64,000 nucleotides of DNA from Planctomycetota bacterium (GCA_014238905.1 JABAAE010000007.1:246607-310606); one strand, 5' to 3'. Shown: positions 28,272 through 38,028, counted from the stretch's first letter. Translations and numbers: made by a program. Notes: a model not told the origin generated them from the sequence alone.

Positions 28272-29696
28272 TCAGTCGGTCTTAAGCCACCACCGCAGAC
28301 CATCCATCAGAATAGCCATGATTTCGTTATTATCAGCCTCGTCGTAGAGGTAGGGATCAGAACGAATACTAACGGAAAATTTTCGACGATAGGTTGATAT
28401 CGCCAACGACAGCCTTGTGTTTGGTCTCAGAGGAGGAGATCCAGCAATCCTCTCCAGAACCAGATCGCCGCAGAGCAGATCTCCTCCCTTACGAGGAATG
28501 CGGGAGGTATACCGACGTGTTGGATCACCGACGTTACTAATGACACTGGTACTGAGCGTTGACCCTTTTGAAAGCAGCATGGGTATTAAACTCTTATAAA
28601 CAAATCCCTTGGCGGCTGCTTCCAAAAACCTGACACCAGTGGCACCATTTTTGATTTCATTGGTGTCCTGGCGAATACTTTTCACCAATGCCACCCGATC
28701 TCGGCACTCCTTTGGACGTCTAGCGATAAAATTGTAGGTCGTCATATTCGCGGCCGGCATTTCATCGTCCCCACGACGCCTTAAATTACTTGGCATGAGA
28801 ATCTTGAATTTACGGCGACTCAATCTGCCGACGCGTTGATTCCACTCGCAGAATGCCATAAATAACTCTGCCAACATGATGTCGTTAACGGTCACCCCAT
28901 GCCGAATTGCCGCATCACGCAGTAATTTATGCTCTTCGACGTCCAACGATCGAGTCAGAATACCGAACCGCGATCTCCTTTGATGACCTTCAAACTTATG
29001 CCGCGCCAACAATTTTTGGCAACCGATTCCCAAAAAACGAAACGCATATCCCCAAGCATACCAATTAGGGCGTGACGCCAAAGAGATTCCACCATAAGCC
29101 AGTTGTCGTTGCTGGCGAGTCTTTAGCAGACCTGGGTTGGTTTCAATCAAGGTAGCCACTTCCTTGCCTTCCACAGCATTGGTATAGAAAGCCAGCAAAT
29201 CACCGCAAAAAACATGCGCGCCTACACCATCGGTGCACTTGTGGTCAAAGTAAAACGTGACTCGAACCTTGTTGTCACCCTGACGCACATAGATGCGTAC
29301 CCCCGCCTCTTTTCCATTATCGAACTGTTCGGATTCCGGACACTCGATCGGATCATCAAATTCACCGAAGGAAATCGTGGGCGGCAACGTCGGGTCGGGA
29401 ATCCACGATGGTAAGTCATGTCTTCCTATTTCAATTCGCGACTGAAACAGCATGTGCCGTTGAAGAGCCTGTGAAACAGCATCTTCAAAGTGCTTCTTTT
29501 GCAATGTGCCGGCAAAGTCAAGCTCCAGCACAAATGTCATGGGATGAAATTCACGATCATCCACCTGCATAAATCGTTCAAATCCGGTCAACGCCAGCGG
29601 AAACATCCTTCGGTAAGGATTGGAGACCTTGGAAGGAGGAGAGTTTTGCGATGATTGGGAATCGTTTGCCTGAGTTAATTCGGAAGATGGTTGCAC
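28272..29696 (-). CDS. Condensation/acyltransferase-fold protein (HxxxDG)
   Basis: The protein resembles CoA-dependent acyltransferases of the condensation-domain superfamily. The key motif H-K-C-T-D-G is near residue 152 (of 474), with 'MFQSRIEIG'-like N-terminal and 'GVTVNDIMLAELFMAFCEWN' and 'TLSTSVISNVGDPTRRY' C-terminal segments typical of the second half of the fold. Such proteins join acyl groups to alcohols or amines; there are no carrier or adenylation domains nearby, so a peptide synthetase role is unlikely. The start is uncertain: GTG 29696 is given, ATG 29606 and TTG 29831 are alternatives, and none has a ribosome-binding site. Confidence 0.65.
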   Translation of the reverse strand: MQPSSELTQANDSQSSQNSPPSKVSNPYRRMFPLALTGFERFMQVDDREFHPMTFVLELDFAGTLQKKHFEDAVSQALQRHMLFQSRIEIGRHDLPSWIPDPTLPPTISFGEFDDPIECPESEQFDNGKEAGVRIYVRQGDNKVRVTFYFDHKCTDGVGAHVFCGDLLAFYTNAVEGKEVATLIETNPGLLKTRQQRQLAYGGISLASRPNWYAWGYAFRFLGIGCQKLLARHKFEGHQRRSRFGILTRSLDVEEHKLLRDAAIRHGVTVNDIMLAELFMAFCEWNQRVGRLSRRKFKILMPSNLRRRGDDEMPAANMTTYNFIARRPKECRDRVALVKSIRQDTNEIKNGATGVRFLEAAAKGFVYKSLIPMLLSKGSTLSTSVISNVGDPTRRYTSRIPRKGGDLLCGDLVLERIAGSPPLRPNTRLSLAISTYRRKFSVSIRSDPYLYDEADNNEIMAILMDGLRWWLKTD

Positions 29697-30018
29697 GATG
29701 TTAGATTGATTGCGCGATATTAGATTGATGGGATGGACAAACGCTATAGTGTAACTTGATAACCTGACATAAACACGGCGTTTTTTTGCAGGAGATTCGA
29801 ATTCAAACCTCCGTGCTCCGATATTGCCCAAATATTTGAAAATGTCAACGTTAGCTGCCCAGATCTCAATTTCAGCATCTGTTTGTTAAGGTAACCAGCC
29901 GGGAACAGGCTAGTTGAGTTCCTTAGGTTTCCCCATTCAAAAGTCAGGATCGCGTAAAAAATTGCCTTTTACCGAAAAACAAAAAGAACCTGATTTAATA
30001 CTCACTCAAAAGACGAAG

Positions 30019-31167
30019 ATGGCAAAAACGAATTCAAGAGCCCCTTCCTCAAGACAACAGACCTATCCCTTTCTGCTGCGACAGGAGCCCTCATCCAAGT
30101 GGTATCAGCAGCTAAGGTCCCACCTCAAGAAGTGGTTTGCCGTTAACAAGAGGGACCTGCCCTGGCGCAAAAATCGCGATCCCTATCGCATCTGGCTGAG
30201 TGAAGTCATGCTGCAACAAACTCAAGTCGTCACCGTTGTCGATTATTTCAATCGATTCACCAGTCAATTTCCAACCATACAACAGCTGGCGGCAGCCCCC
30301 GAAGAAACGGTGCTATCTCTTTGGGAAGGCCTGGGCTACTATCGACGCGCCCGTAACATGCATGCAGCTGCAAAAATCATTGCGACACAATTCGACGGTC
30401 AATTTCCCAACAATCTCAAGGAGGTGATGGCCCTTCCCGGCATTGGTCGCTACTCGGCAGGCGCGATCCTCTCCATCGCATTTGACCAACGTCACCCGAT
30501 TCTCGAGGGGAACACATTTCGGCTTCATTCTCGCCTGCTCGGGGTGAATGCCGACCCTCGGTCGAAACCAGTTGAAAACTACCTTTGGGAATTTTCAACC
30601 CGGGTTCTTCCGCAACGCCGTACCGGGGACTTTAATCAGGCATTGATGGAAATTGGCAGTGAAATCTGCAAACCCAAAAAGCCCGATTGTCAACATTGTC
30701 CTTTAGCCAAATTGTGTGCGGCGAATGCATTGGGAATACAATCTGAATTACCCATCTCCGGAAAAAAAACGATCTATGAGCCACGCAACCAGGCCCTCGT
30801 GATTGTGCACTCGCACAAACAGTTCCTCGCTCGAAAAAGAACCTCCGAAGAATGGTGGAGTGGCTTGTGGGATTTTTTTCGCATTGACACTTCAAGTGAA
30901 AACGACGCGACCAATCGGCGCACGATTGAGGCGGAACTCCAAGAACAAATCGGCATTTCCATTTCATTACCGGAAAAACCGACAAAGGTTATTCGACATG
31001 GTGTTACAAAATATCGAATTCGATTAGCCTGCTACTCCGTGGCTGTCGACGGACCTATGCCCAACTCCAAAAAGTATTCTGTGGTTACTCAAAATGAGCT
31101 GGAGACGCTTCCACTGAATATCACCGCCCGGCAATTCCTCTCCTGCCTACCAGATCAAGACTGCTAG
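30019..31167 (+). CDS. mutY: A/G-specific adenine DNA glycosylase
   Basis: MutY removes adenine mispaired with 8-oxoguanine. The 382-residue protein has the catalytic Glu62 in 'WLSEVMLQQTQV', the helix-hairpin-helix 'ALPGIGRYSAGAILSIAF', the four iron-sulfur Cys (217, 224, 227, 233) in C-x6-C-x2-C-x5-C spacing, and a C-terminal NUDIX-like 8-oxoG recognition domain from about 255. The usual catalytic Asp in 'LDGN' is Glu163 here ('ILEGNTFRL'). ATG 30019 is preferred over TTG 29914 because the extra 35 residues are low complexity; the ribosome-binding site is weak. Confidence 0.92.
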   Translation: MAKTNSRAPSSRQQTYPFLLRQEPSSKWYQQLRSHLKKWFAVNKRDLPWRKNRDPYRIWLSEVMLQQTQVVTVVDYFNRFTSQFPTIQQLAAAPEETVLSLWEGLGYYRRARNMHAAAKIIATQFDGQFPNNLKEVMALPGIGRYSAGAILSIAFDQRHPILEGNTFRLHSRLLGVNADPRSKPVENYLWEFSTRVLPQRRTGDFNQALMEIGSEICKPKKPDCQHCPLAKLCAANALGIQSELPISGKKTIYEPRNQALVIVHSHKQFLARKRTSEEWWSGLWDFFRIDTSSENDATNRRTIEAELQEQIGISISLPEKPTKVIRHGVTKYRIRLACYSVAVDGPMPNSKKYSVVTQNELETLPLNITARQFLSCLPDQDC

Positions 31168-31203
31168 CACTTCGGGCGGGCGGTTTCCAATTCTCACGAT
31201 TTA

Positions 31204-31268
31204 TCGTCGCGAAAGTTCAGAATTCGTCGCGAAAGTTCAACCATTTCAGGCAAATAAAAAAGCCTGAA
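31204..31268 (+). repeat. Direct repeat and hairpin downstream of mutY
   Basis: TCGTCGCGAAAGTTCA occurs at 31204-31219 and 31224-31239 (period 20). It is followed by a hairpin TTCAGGC (31245-31251) / GCCTGAA (31262-31268) with an A-rich loop. No T-run follows, so this is at most a weak mutY terminator. Confidence 0.7.
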
Positions 31269-31388
31269 TTCGCCGGACGAAGTTGGTCGATGAGCTATCG
31301 AGGTAGAAAACTCGTTCCAGCTTAATCTGGACAATCATCGCATGCCGTTTGAATCGGCATCCAAGAACGCATTAATCGGATAATCACC

Positions 31389-32876
31389 ATGAAGCCATCC
31401 CCTTCGATCCGCTGGGCCCTGCTCGGCATTTCTTACTGTTTGATGCTGGTTCCCAACCAACTGAATGGTCAATCTCAATTAACGCAGGACCTCCAACAGC
31501 GGTTAATCGCCCGAAAAAAGGGAGCGAAACCGACGGCTTCGACCTCAACAGCCAAACCCCTTGTTCCCGCTGCTTTAAAAAGCAATTCGAGCCAACCGGT
31601 TGGGGAAAAATCGACAAGCGGACAGAGCGGCGGTTCGCCTGACCCGCGTTCCACTGGCATCGGTCCTTCCAACAGCCCCCAAGCGTTCTCGGAGGCGCTC
31701 GCGGTGGCGGTGGCATCAAATAGCTTAACAGCCTTCAATGATTTGATCTCTTGGAAAACCATTCTCCAACGCTCAACAAGATCCCTCTCCGGAAAATGGG
31801 TCAACGAATTCAAAGGTGAATTCCAAAAGCAACTCAATGACAAGCTGTCTCTTGGTGCACAAATCATCTCGTCAGTTCAAGCGGGAGGCTCTTACGATTT
31901 TCTTCGGCTTAAAAAAACGCAGGATACCGTTGTCGCAGTATTTCGCATGATTCTACCTGGTGGTCGTGGTGTCAATTACCATGAATATGCTTTAGCAAAA
32001 ACGAGTGAAGGAAAAGTGCTTGCTTCAGACATTTACATTTTTCTGGCGGGTGAACGTCTTTCGGACTCCATTCGACGAAACCTGATCCTTTCGATTGATG
32101 AGAAAGAAAAGTCGACCATTCGGCTCCCCACTCCTGACCAACTGCTGCTCAATAGTGTCGATACCATTAAAAAGTTGACCGAATCTCTATCGAAAAACGA
32201 CGCCGAAAATGCCAGGCGTTGGATTATGGAATTACCTGAGGCTGTCCGCTCGGACAAGGCGATCCAAAGTCTCACATTGAGAACCTACAGCAATTCAACT
32301 TCATTCCCTCAGGTCTCCGACCGCATTCGCAGGTCAAACCCGGAGGATGTGTTCATGGACATGCTTGCCATCGACATCTTGGCCAGCCAGAAAAAATATG
32401 ATGATGCCATGAATGCTATCGATCGGATCAGTAGACGTGTTGGGGGTGATCCTCATCTGGATATCCTGAAAGGTCGGATGCATCTTCGAAAAGGTGAAAA
32501 ACAGATTGCCCGTAAAATCATCTCCGACGCCATCATGTTGGATGACGGTTTACTCAGTGGATATTGGAATTTGATCAGCTTTTCCCTGCAGGACAAAAAT
32601 CACAAGGAAACATTGCGTCTATTGAAGCTGATAGACCGAAAATTCAAAATCAAGTTCCGCGACCTCCGTGAAATTCCAAGCTATGCGAGCTTTATCAATA
32701 CCCCGGAATTCAAAGATTGGGACCGGCAGCAAAAGACTGGGCAAACAACTTCAGGCGAAAAGGCGCCAACCAGCCAACCCAAGGTCGATGTCAAATCATC
32801 ACCAAAAACCACTTCCGGAAAGCGAACGGCCCTCAGGGGCAAACAAATCAGCAATCTCAAGAGGTCTCGGAATTGA
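31389..32876 (+). CDS. Secreted protein with TPR-like repeats, hypothetical
   Basis: The 495-residue product has a signal peptide ('WALLGISYCLMLVPNQLNGQ'), a Ser/Thr/Pro-rich linker (about 45-100), a globular domain (about 100-235, 'LISWKTILQRSTRSL' to 'DIYIFLAGERL') and a helical C-terminal part with TPR-like units ('DDAMNAIDRISRRVGGDPHL', 'LKGRMHLRKGEKQIARKI'). The tail is Lys/Ser/Thr-rich. Function unknown; TPRs suggest protein binding outside the cytoplasmic membrane. It sits alone between mutY and an rRNA pseudouridine synthase gene. Confidence 0.65.
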   Translation: MKPSPSIRWALLGISYCLMLVPNQLNGQSQLTQDLQQRLIARKKGAKPTASTSTAKPLVPAALKSNSSQPVGEKSTSGQSGGSPDPRSTGIGPSNSPQAFSEALAVAVASNSLTAFNDLISWKTILQRSTRSLSGKWVNEFKGEFQKQLNDKLSLGAQIISSVQAGGSYDFLRLKKTQDTVVAVFRMILPGGRGVNYHEYALAKTSEGKVLASDIYIFLAGERLSDSIRRNLILSIDEKEKSTIRLPTPDQLLLNSVDTIKKLTESLSKNDAENARRWIMELPEAVRSDKAIQSLTLRTYSNSTSFPQVSDRIRRSNPEDVFMDMLAIDILASQKKYDDAMNAIDRISRRVGGDPHLDILKGRMHLRKGEKQIARKIISDAIMLDDGLLSGYWNLISFSLQDKNHKETLRLLKLIDRKFKIKFRDLREIPSYASFINTPEFKDWDRQQKTGQTTSGEKAPTSQPKVDVKSSPKTTSGKRTALRGKQISNLKRSRN

Positions 32877-33282
32877 CGCTTTTTTAACGATCAAACTCCA
32901 GACTCCCGGCCGATTAAACGACTATGTCTGCTGTTTCTGAGCGGAGATGACGATCCTCCCATTCTTGGAACGGTTTGAGTCAGACTCGAAAACGCTCCCA
33001 CTGACAGGCTTCTGCCGAGGAATTTAAGTCGATTGGAATTCCAAGCCTATTTTGTTTTCCGTTTCACGTCATAATGGTGAACGGGAAACAGAAAATCTAC
33101 GAGCCAACCGATTCGTTGCTCGCACAGCCTTGAAAAAGCAATTTTCTGGCGTTTTGAGTACCCGGTTCGAAATCAACGTCTGAATACGTATTTGTTGAGA
33201 ATACGAGACACTTTTCGATAGAAAACACCCTGGACCCTGAAACAGGCTTCCATTCCTCTCTACCTGAAACGATCTGGACCTG
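32877..33282. other. Spacer upstream of the pseudouridine synthase gene
   Basis: 406 bases. An imperfect inverted repeat lies at about 33054-33095 (TTTTCCGTTTCAC / GTGAACGGGAAA). No gene, T-run terminator or recognisable RNA is seen. Confidence 0.35.
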
Positions 33283-34410
33283 ATGTTGGAAAGACTACAG
33301 AAAGCCCTTGCCGAAGGTGGAATCGGCAGCCGCCGAGAATGTGAACAGCTGATTTTGAATGGCCGTGTGGAAGTCGATCGGAAGATCGTCACGAAAATGG
33401 GCACCAAAGTCGATCCTGCAAAACAGAAGATCCGCGTCGACGGCGAGATCGTGAAATTTGGGAACAAGAAATATTTTGCAGTCAACAAACCACGAGGGGT
33501 CCTCTCTACCAACAATGACCCAAGCGGGCGTATGCGGGTCGTGGATTTGATCCCCACCGACCAGCGTATTTACACCGTCGGGCGACTGGACAAGGACAGC
33601 GAGGGATTGATCATCGTTACCAACGACGGTGATCTCGCCAACAAGCTAACCCATCCCAAGTATGGAATTGAAAAGACTTACCTCATTCAGGTAGAAGGCC
33701 ATCCAACCCGGGAACAAATGGATGCATTGCAGGCTGGAATCTACCTGGCTGATGGATTTGCCCAAATCAAATTATATCAATTCAAACGGAAGCAGAAAAA
33801 CACCACCGAAATCGAAATCGTGCTGGACGAAGGACGCAACCGCGAAGTCCGCCGTCTACTGGCGAAGATTGGCCACAAGGTTCTATGGCTAAGACGAATC
33901 GGTATCGGCGCTTTCTTTTTGTCCAACATTCCCGAAGGTGGCAATCGACAATTGTCTAGCGAAGAGATCGCGGCGCTCACTCAAAAACCAAAACGCAAAC
34001 TGAAAAAATCGCCTCTCAAACGAACAGCCGCCGGCAAAAAGCCATCAACAGTGAAAGGAAAAGCTCCTTCACGTCCCCGGGGTCAAGCCACCAAAACAGC
34101 TCCCGGTAATAAACCCGTTAGGAAAAAATCGATAAGAAGCAAAAAGAGCGACAGATCAAAGCAAGAGGGTACGACACCGCAAACAGCTCGCAAAAAATCC
34201 AAACGGGTTTTCAAAAAAACCACCAAACGGGGGGCTGCGGCCAAGACATCGGCTACCCAAAAACCGGGTCAGGAAAAAACCGGAAGACGAAAGAAAAACA
34301 ACAGTTCCAAACCCGCTCCAGCAAAGGTCCGCAAGGCCAAAGGGACATCTTCAAAAAAGAACGTGCGTCAAAAAAAAGTCGTTAAGCCGGCTACTCGCCG
34401 AAAAAAATAA
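33283..34410 (+). CDS. rluB: 23S rRNA pseudouridine synthase, RluB-like, with basic tail
   Basis: RsuA/RluB-family enzyme that isomerises uridine in rRNA. It has an N-terminal S4 domain ('RLQKALAEGGIGSRRECEQL'), the catalytic Asp motif 'GRLDKDSEGLIIVTNDGDL' near 105, and 'DEGRNREVRRLLAKIGHKVLWLRR' near 190. After residue about 235 there is a tail of 140 residues made almost only of Lys, Arg, Ser, Thr, Ala, Pro and Gly, resembling histone H1-like tails. The enzyme part alone matches the usual family length. RluB versus RsuA/RluE cannot be fully separated by eye; the long S4 domain favours RluB. Confidence 0.88.
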   Translation: MLERLQKALAEGGIGSRRECEQLILNGRVEVDRKIVTKMGTKVDPAKQKIRVDGEIVKFGNKKYFAVNKPRGVLSTNNDPSGRMRVVDLIPTDQRIYTVGRLDKDSEGLIIVTNDGDLANKLTHPKYGIEKTYLIQVEGHPTREQMDALQAGIYLADGFAQIKLYQFKRKQKNTTEIEIVLDEGRNREVRRLLAKIGHKVLWLRRIGIGAFFLSNIPEGGNRQLSSEEIAALTQKPKRKLKKSPLKRTAAGKKPSTVKGKAPSRPRGQATKTAPGNKPVRKKSIRSKKSDRSKQEGTTPQTARKKSKRVFKKTTKRGAAAKTSATQKPGQEKTGRRKKNNSSKPAPAKVRKAKGTSSKKNVRQKKVVKPATRRKK

Positions 34411-34475
34411 ACCGATCGCTGTTAATGCAAAATCCGGTTGAGCATGACGCAAAAACAAACACAACGGTGAGTCGG

Positions 34476-34691
34476 TCATCGTTTCCAAACGGATGGTTTG
34501 AAAAAGAATTTTTCGAAGTGATTTTGTCGATCATCTCGAACCATCCCAATGGTTTCATCGACGAACCTGTTTCTGTCTTTTCTTGATTCAAAAGTCCAAA
34601 TACAGACCGTTTCCTCACCGTGATAAATGGCTTTTAGTTCATCATCTATCTCACAGATTTCCGGAGGGATTTCAGCTCTAATACAAATCAT
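34476..34691 (-). CDS. Small hypothetical protein downstream of guaA
   Basis: A 71-residue product starting 'MICIRAEIPPEICEIDDEL' and containing 'IYHGEETVCIWTFESRKDRNRF'. No family recognised. ATG 34691 lies three bases after the guaA stop with GGGA six bases upstream (inside the guaA end), so it would be translated as a coupled second gene. Composition is plausible but evidence is modest. Confidence 0.45.
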   Translation of the reverse strand: MICIRAEIPPEICEIDDELKAIYHGEETVCIWTFESRKDRNRFVDETIGMVRDDRQNHFEKFFFKPSVWKR

Positions 34692-34693
34692 GC

Positions 34694-36277
34694 TCATTCC
34701 CATTCTATGGTCGCCGGTGGTTTCGTACTGATGTCGTAAGCGACGCGATTGACCCCGTTAACTTCATTAATGATTCGAGTTGAAATCTTTGCCAACAGGT
34801 CATAGGGTAAGCGACTCCAGTCAGCCGTCATGAAATCATCGGTGTCCACACAGCGAATCGCCACCGTATTTTCATAAGTTCTCGCGTCACCCATCACCCC
34901 AACCGACTGGACAGGCAGTAAAACGGCAAACGCCTGTGCGGTTTCCCGGTAAAGACCGGCCGCCTTGATTTCATCAACAACAATCGCATCGGCGTCCCGC
35001 AAAGTTTCCAGCTTGTCTTCTTGAATCTCACCAAGGCAACGGACCGCTAATCCTGGCCCAGGAAAGGGATGTCTCCACACAATTTCTTCGTCCAAACCCA
35101 GCTCCAGACCCAATCGCCGAACCTCATCCTTAAACAAGTCTCTTAAAGGTTCGATCAGCTCAAAGCCAAGTTCATCAGGTAACCCACCCACATTGTGGTG
35201 CAATTTAATCGTCGCCGCTGGTCCATCCGGAGCGGCACCACTTTCTATCACATCCGGGTACAGCGTCCCCTGAGCAAGGAATTTGGCATTCTCTACTTTT
35301 GCTGCTTCTTCCTGAAAACAATCGATAAATGCGGCGCCAATGATTTTACGTTTTGCCTGAGGCTCGATGGTGCCAGCCAACGCAGAAAGAAATCGATCCT
35401 TGGCATCAACGACTTCCAAATCTGCCCTGAACTGAGTCTTGAATGCATCGACAATCGTTTCTTTTTCAGATTTTCGCAGTAGTCCATTGTCAACTAGAAT
35501 ACACGTCAGTTGATTTCCAATGGCTTTGCTCAGCAGCGCCGCCACGACGGCAGAATCGACACCACCAGATAATCCACAGATCACTTGCGCCGAGCCAACC
35601 TGCTCTCGAATCAGGTCAATTTGTTCCTTGGCAAAATCACCCAGCTTCCAAGTCTGTTCGCACTGACAAATCCTGGTGAGGAAGTTTTCAAGGATCTTCG
35701 ATCCATGTTCTGTATGCGTTACCTCGGGATGGAATTGCAGTCCGTAAACCGGCAATGATTCATGTTGGATGGCTGCAATGGGGCAGGTATTGGTTTCGGC
35801 AATGGGGCGAAATCCAGCAGCCACCGATTGAACCTGATCTCCGTGACTCATCCAAACATCAGCGGCATCGGGAAATCCATTGAAAAGATCATTCGCAGTA
35901 GTCACCCTGCAGTTTTTCCGTCCATATTCTCGTGCGGGGGCATTGTCTACCTTGCCACCCAAGGCCTGACAGGCCAATTGCATGCCATAACAAATACCCA
36001 AAACCGGAATTCCCAACTCGAAAATCCGGTTGTCAATTTTTGGAGCATTTTCGGAATAAACACTCTCGGGCCCTCCGGAAAGAATGATCCCCTTCGGCGC
36101 AAGCTCTTTAACCCGTTCGGCGGTGATATCATGCCGGACAATTTCACAATAAACGTGATTTTCGCGAACACGCCGAGCAATCAATTGGGCGTACTGCGAC
36201 CCAAAATCAAGAACCAGTACTTTTTCGCTGCTTACCGCCAGTTGTTTGTTTTCAGTATTTTCAGTAGCAGTGGTCAT
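34694..36277 (-). CDS. guaA: GMP synthase (glutamine-hydrolysing)
   Basis: Converts XMP to GMP using glutamine and ATP. In 527 residues the class I amidotransferase domain shows 'GICYGMQ' (nucleophile Cys) and the '[13 protein letters not shown]' His-Glu pair, the ATP-pyrophosphatase domain has the P-loop 'LSGGVDSA', and the C-terminal dimerisation part ends '[12 protein letters not shown]'. A short Thr/Asn-rich N-terminal extension precedes '[19 protein letters not shown]'. Leader: a promoter-like TATAAT and an intrinsic terminator hairpin lie 130-180 bases upstream on the same strand, see separate entries. Confidence 0.97.
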   Translation of the reverse strand: MTTATENTENKQLAVSSEKVLVLDFGSQYAQLIARRVRENHVYCEIVRHDITAERVKELAPKGIILSGGPESVYSENAPKIDNRIFELGIPVLGICYGMQLACQALGGKVDNAPAREYGRKNCRVTTANDLFNGFPDAADVWMSHGDQVQSVAAGFRPIAETNTCPIAAIQHESLPVYGLQFHPEVTHTEHGSKILENFLTRICQCEQTWKLGDFAKEQIDLIREQVGSAQVICGLSGGVDSAVVAALLSKAIGNQLTCILVDNGLLRKSEKETIVDAFKTQFRADLEVVDAKDRFLSALAGTIEPQAKRKIIGAAFIDCFQEEAAKVENAKFLAQGTLYPDVIESGAAPDGPAATIKLHHNVGGLPDELGFELIEPLRDLFKDEVRRLGLELGLDEEIVWRHPFPGPGLAVRCLGEIQEDKLETLRDADAIVVDEIKAAGLYRETAQAFAVLLPVQSVGVMGDARTYENTVAIRCVDTDDFMTADWSRLPYDLLAKISTRIINEVNGVNRVAYDISTKPPATIEWE

Positions 36278-36403
36278 ACAACAAGTCCAACTCGATGGTG
36301 TTTAAATCCAGACAGGATGTTACAGGTCGTTCGATGCCAAGATGGATTGATTCATTCAATTTGGGCAGCATGACCTATGCTCCACATCCTTGTCATTCGC
36401 ACT

Positions 36404-36434
36404 CAAAGAAAAAACCCGACCTTAATGTCGGGTT
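36404..36434 (-). terminator. Intrinsic terminator upstream of guaA
   Basis: AACCCGAC (minus-strand 36434-36427) pairs with GTCGGGTT (36420-36413) around a 6-base loop, followed by TTTTTTCTTT. It reads toward guaA, about 130 bases before its start, and no annotated minus-strand gene ends here. It therefore either attenuates guaA or ends a small RNA. Confidence 0.8.
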
Positions 36435-36448
36435 GCGAAACGACGATT

Positions 36449-36477
36449 ATAGAGATCTAAGGCAATTTGATAAAGTA
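36449..36477 (-). promoter_or_regulatory. Promoter-like element ahead of guaA
   Basis: Minus-strand TATAAT with TTATCA 16 bases upstream, close to a sigma-70 spacing. Transcription would start about 10-15 bases before the terminator hairpin. Based on consensus reading only. Confidence 0.4.
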
Positions 36478-36735
36478 ATTTCCGGGGAATCGCCTTATTT
36501 TTTCTCCAACCATTTACCCGCAAAGACTCTGTAGGTTCCCCAAAAAGTCGACAAGGGTTTTTTTTATCACATTGACTCTTTGACTTTTCTAGAGGTTAAA
36601 TGTCATGCAAGTCGTTTCCCTTGGCGAATCAACCATAGCCAATAAAATCGAGCGTTAGCTAATTCACGAAATATGTTTGCAATCGTTCCATTTCGCCGGT
36701 CAGCGATGAGAGGACGAAACTTTGGAGAATGATGA

Positions 36736-38028
36736 ATGAGTAATGCCCCTGGTATCAAGAGAGTTGCCATCCTGTTTGCTGGCGGACCAGCACCGGCCGC
36801 TAACGCGGTTATCTCGGCGGCTGCTGCGTCCTTTCTACGAAACGATTCCGAAGCCATCGGCATCAAGCATGGCTACTCCAGCCTGATGGAATATGATGCT
36901 TCACGACCTTTGGTGGAAGGACGAGACTATATTCCACTGACCCATGAAATCCTTTCAAGAACCCGTAATGCCCAGGGAATCATGATCGGTACTGCACGGG
37001 CCAATCCAGGGAAAAATGTTAGCTCTCCTTCTCATCTCGACGATCTAGAGCGAGTCGCTCCACTTCAAAAAACCTATGACGCTCTATGCAGCCTCGAGGT
37101 GGATGCATTGATCTCCATTGGTGGTGATGACACTCTGAAAACCGCCAATAAATTTTGCATGTTTCAGAAAAAACTACCCGCTGGCGCGAAAAAAATTCCA
37201 GTCGTTCATCTCCCGAAGACCATTGATAATGATTACCACGGCATTGATTTTACGTTTGGATTTTTTACTGCCGTAGACTTTCTGGCGACTGAAATTCGCA
37301 ATCTAATCTACGATGCTTCGGCGGGCCGAGCCTTTTTTCTGGCCGAAGCCATGGGTCGAAGTGCCGGGTGGTTAGCGTATGGCGCAGCAATGGCAGGTGA
37401 AGCAAGTCTGGTTCTCAGTGTGGAGGATATTATCGGGGAATTTCTGACGCAAGAAACACATGTCAACGAAGTAACCGGTGAATCGCAAACTCGTCCCATC
37501 ATGGATATCGATATTGTGTTGAATTACATGGTTGACCTGATGCTCACTCGTGAAAAAGAAGGAAAAGAATTCGGCGTAATCGTCATTGCAGAAGGATTGG
37601 CAGAATTTCTCCCGATGAAATATCTGGAGGGGGTACCACGTGACGACCATGGACATATTGCCATTTCCGAAGTCAATTTGAATCGGCGGCTGGCAAAACT
37701 GCTGACTGACAAGTACACCGAAAGGACTGGAAGACATCGAAAAATCAACGGCGTCCAACTCGGCTATGAAGCACGCTGCACCAAGCCTCATGCATTCGAC
37801 GTGATGCTGGGAAGCCAACTCGGCGTCGGCGCCTACCGGGCATTGGTTGAAGAAGGGTTGAATGGAGTCATGGTGTCAGTGGAAGGGCAACTGGAACTGA
37901 TTTATCAACCCTTTGAAAAGCTGGTCGACCCGGAAACACTGGTCACCAAGGTCCGCTTTATCGAAACAGGTTGTGATTACCACAAACTAGCTCGATTCCT
38001 GGAAACCCAAGTCAATACCGAAGAGTAA
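36736..38028 (+). CDS. pfp: Pyrophosphate-dependent 6-phosphofructokinase
   Basis: Interconverts fructose 6-phosphate and fructose 1,6-bisphosphate. The donor-selecting motifs are of the PPi type: GGDDT at 129-133 (ATP enzymes have GGDGS) and PKTIDND at 160-166 (Lys where ATP enzymes have Gly). 'AEAMGRSAGWLAYGAAMA' and 'GYEARCTKPHAFDVMLGSQLG' are also typical. Length 430 residues. ATG 36736 has GGAG eight bases upstream. The reaction is reversible, so the enzyme can serve glycolysis and gluconeogenesis. Monocistronic, divergent from guaA. Confidence 0.93.
   Translation: MSNAPGIKRVAILFAGGPAPAANAVISAAAASFLRNDSEAIGIKHGYSSLMEYDASRPLVEGRDYIPLTHEILSRTRNAQGIMIGTARANPGKNVSSPSHLDDLERVAPLQKTYDALCSLEVDALISIGGDDTLKTANKFCMFQKKLPAGAKKIPVVHLPKTIDNDYHGIDFTFGFFTAVDFLATEIRNLIYDASAGRAFFLAEAMGRSAGWLAYGAAMAGEASLVLSVEDIIGEFLTQETHVNEVTGESQTRPIMDIDIVLNYMVDLMLTREKEGKEFGVIVIAEGLAEFLPMKYLEGVPRDDHGHIAISEVNLNRRLAKLLTDKYTERTGRHRKINGVQLGYEARCTKPHAFDVMLGSQLGVGAYRALVEEGLNGVMVSVEGQLELIYQPFEKLVDPETLVTKVRFIETGCDYHKLARFLETQVNTEE

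Larger units (their letters stand above)
36278..36735. other. guaA-pfp divergent leader region
   Basis: 458 bases between divergent genes. On the minus strand it holds, in transcription order, GGGGAA/TTCCCC arms around 36543-36484, a TATAAT near 36450 and a terminator hairpin at 36434-36405. This may be a guaA regulatory leader or a small RNA gene. Confidence 0.45.

Noticed and set aside
36440..36600. Known purine riboswitch or 6S RNA upstream of guaA
   Set aside because: The conserved purine riboswitch junction sequences and the 6S bubble are not recognisable; only the terminator and palindromic arms are supported.
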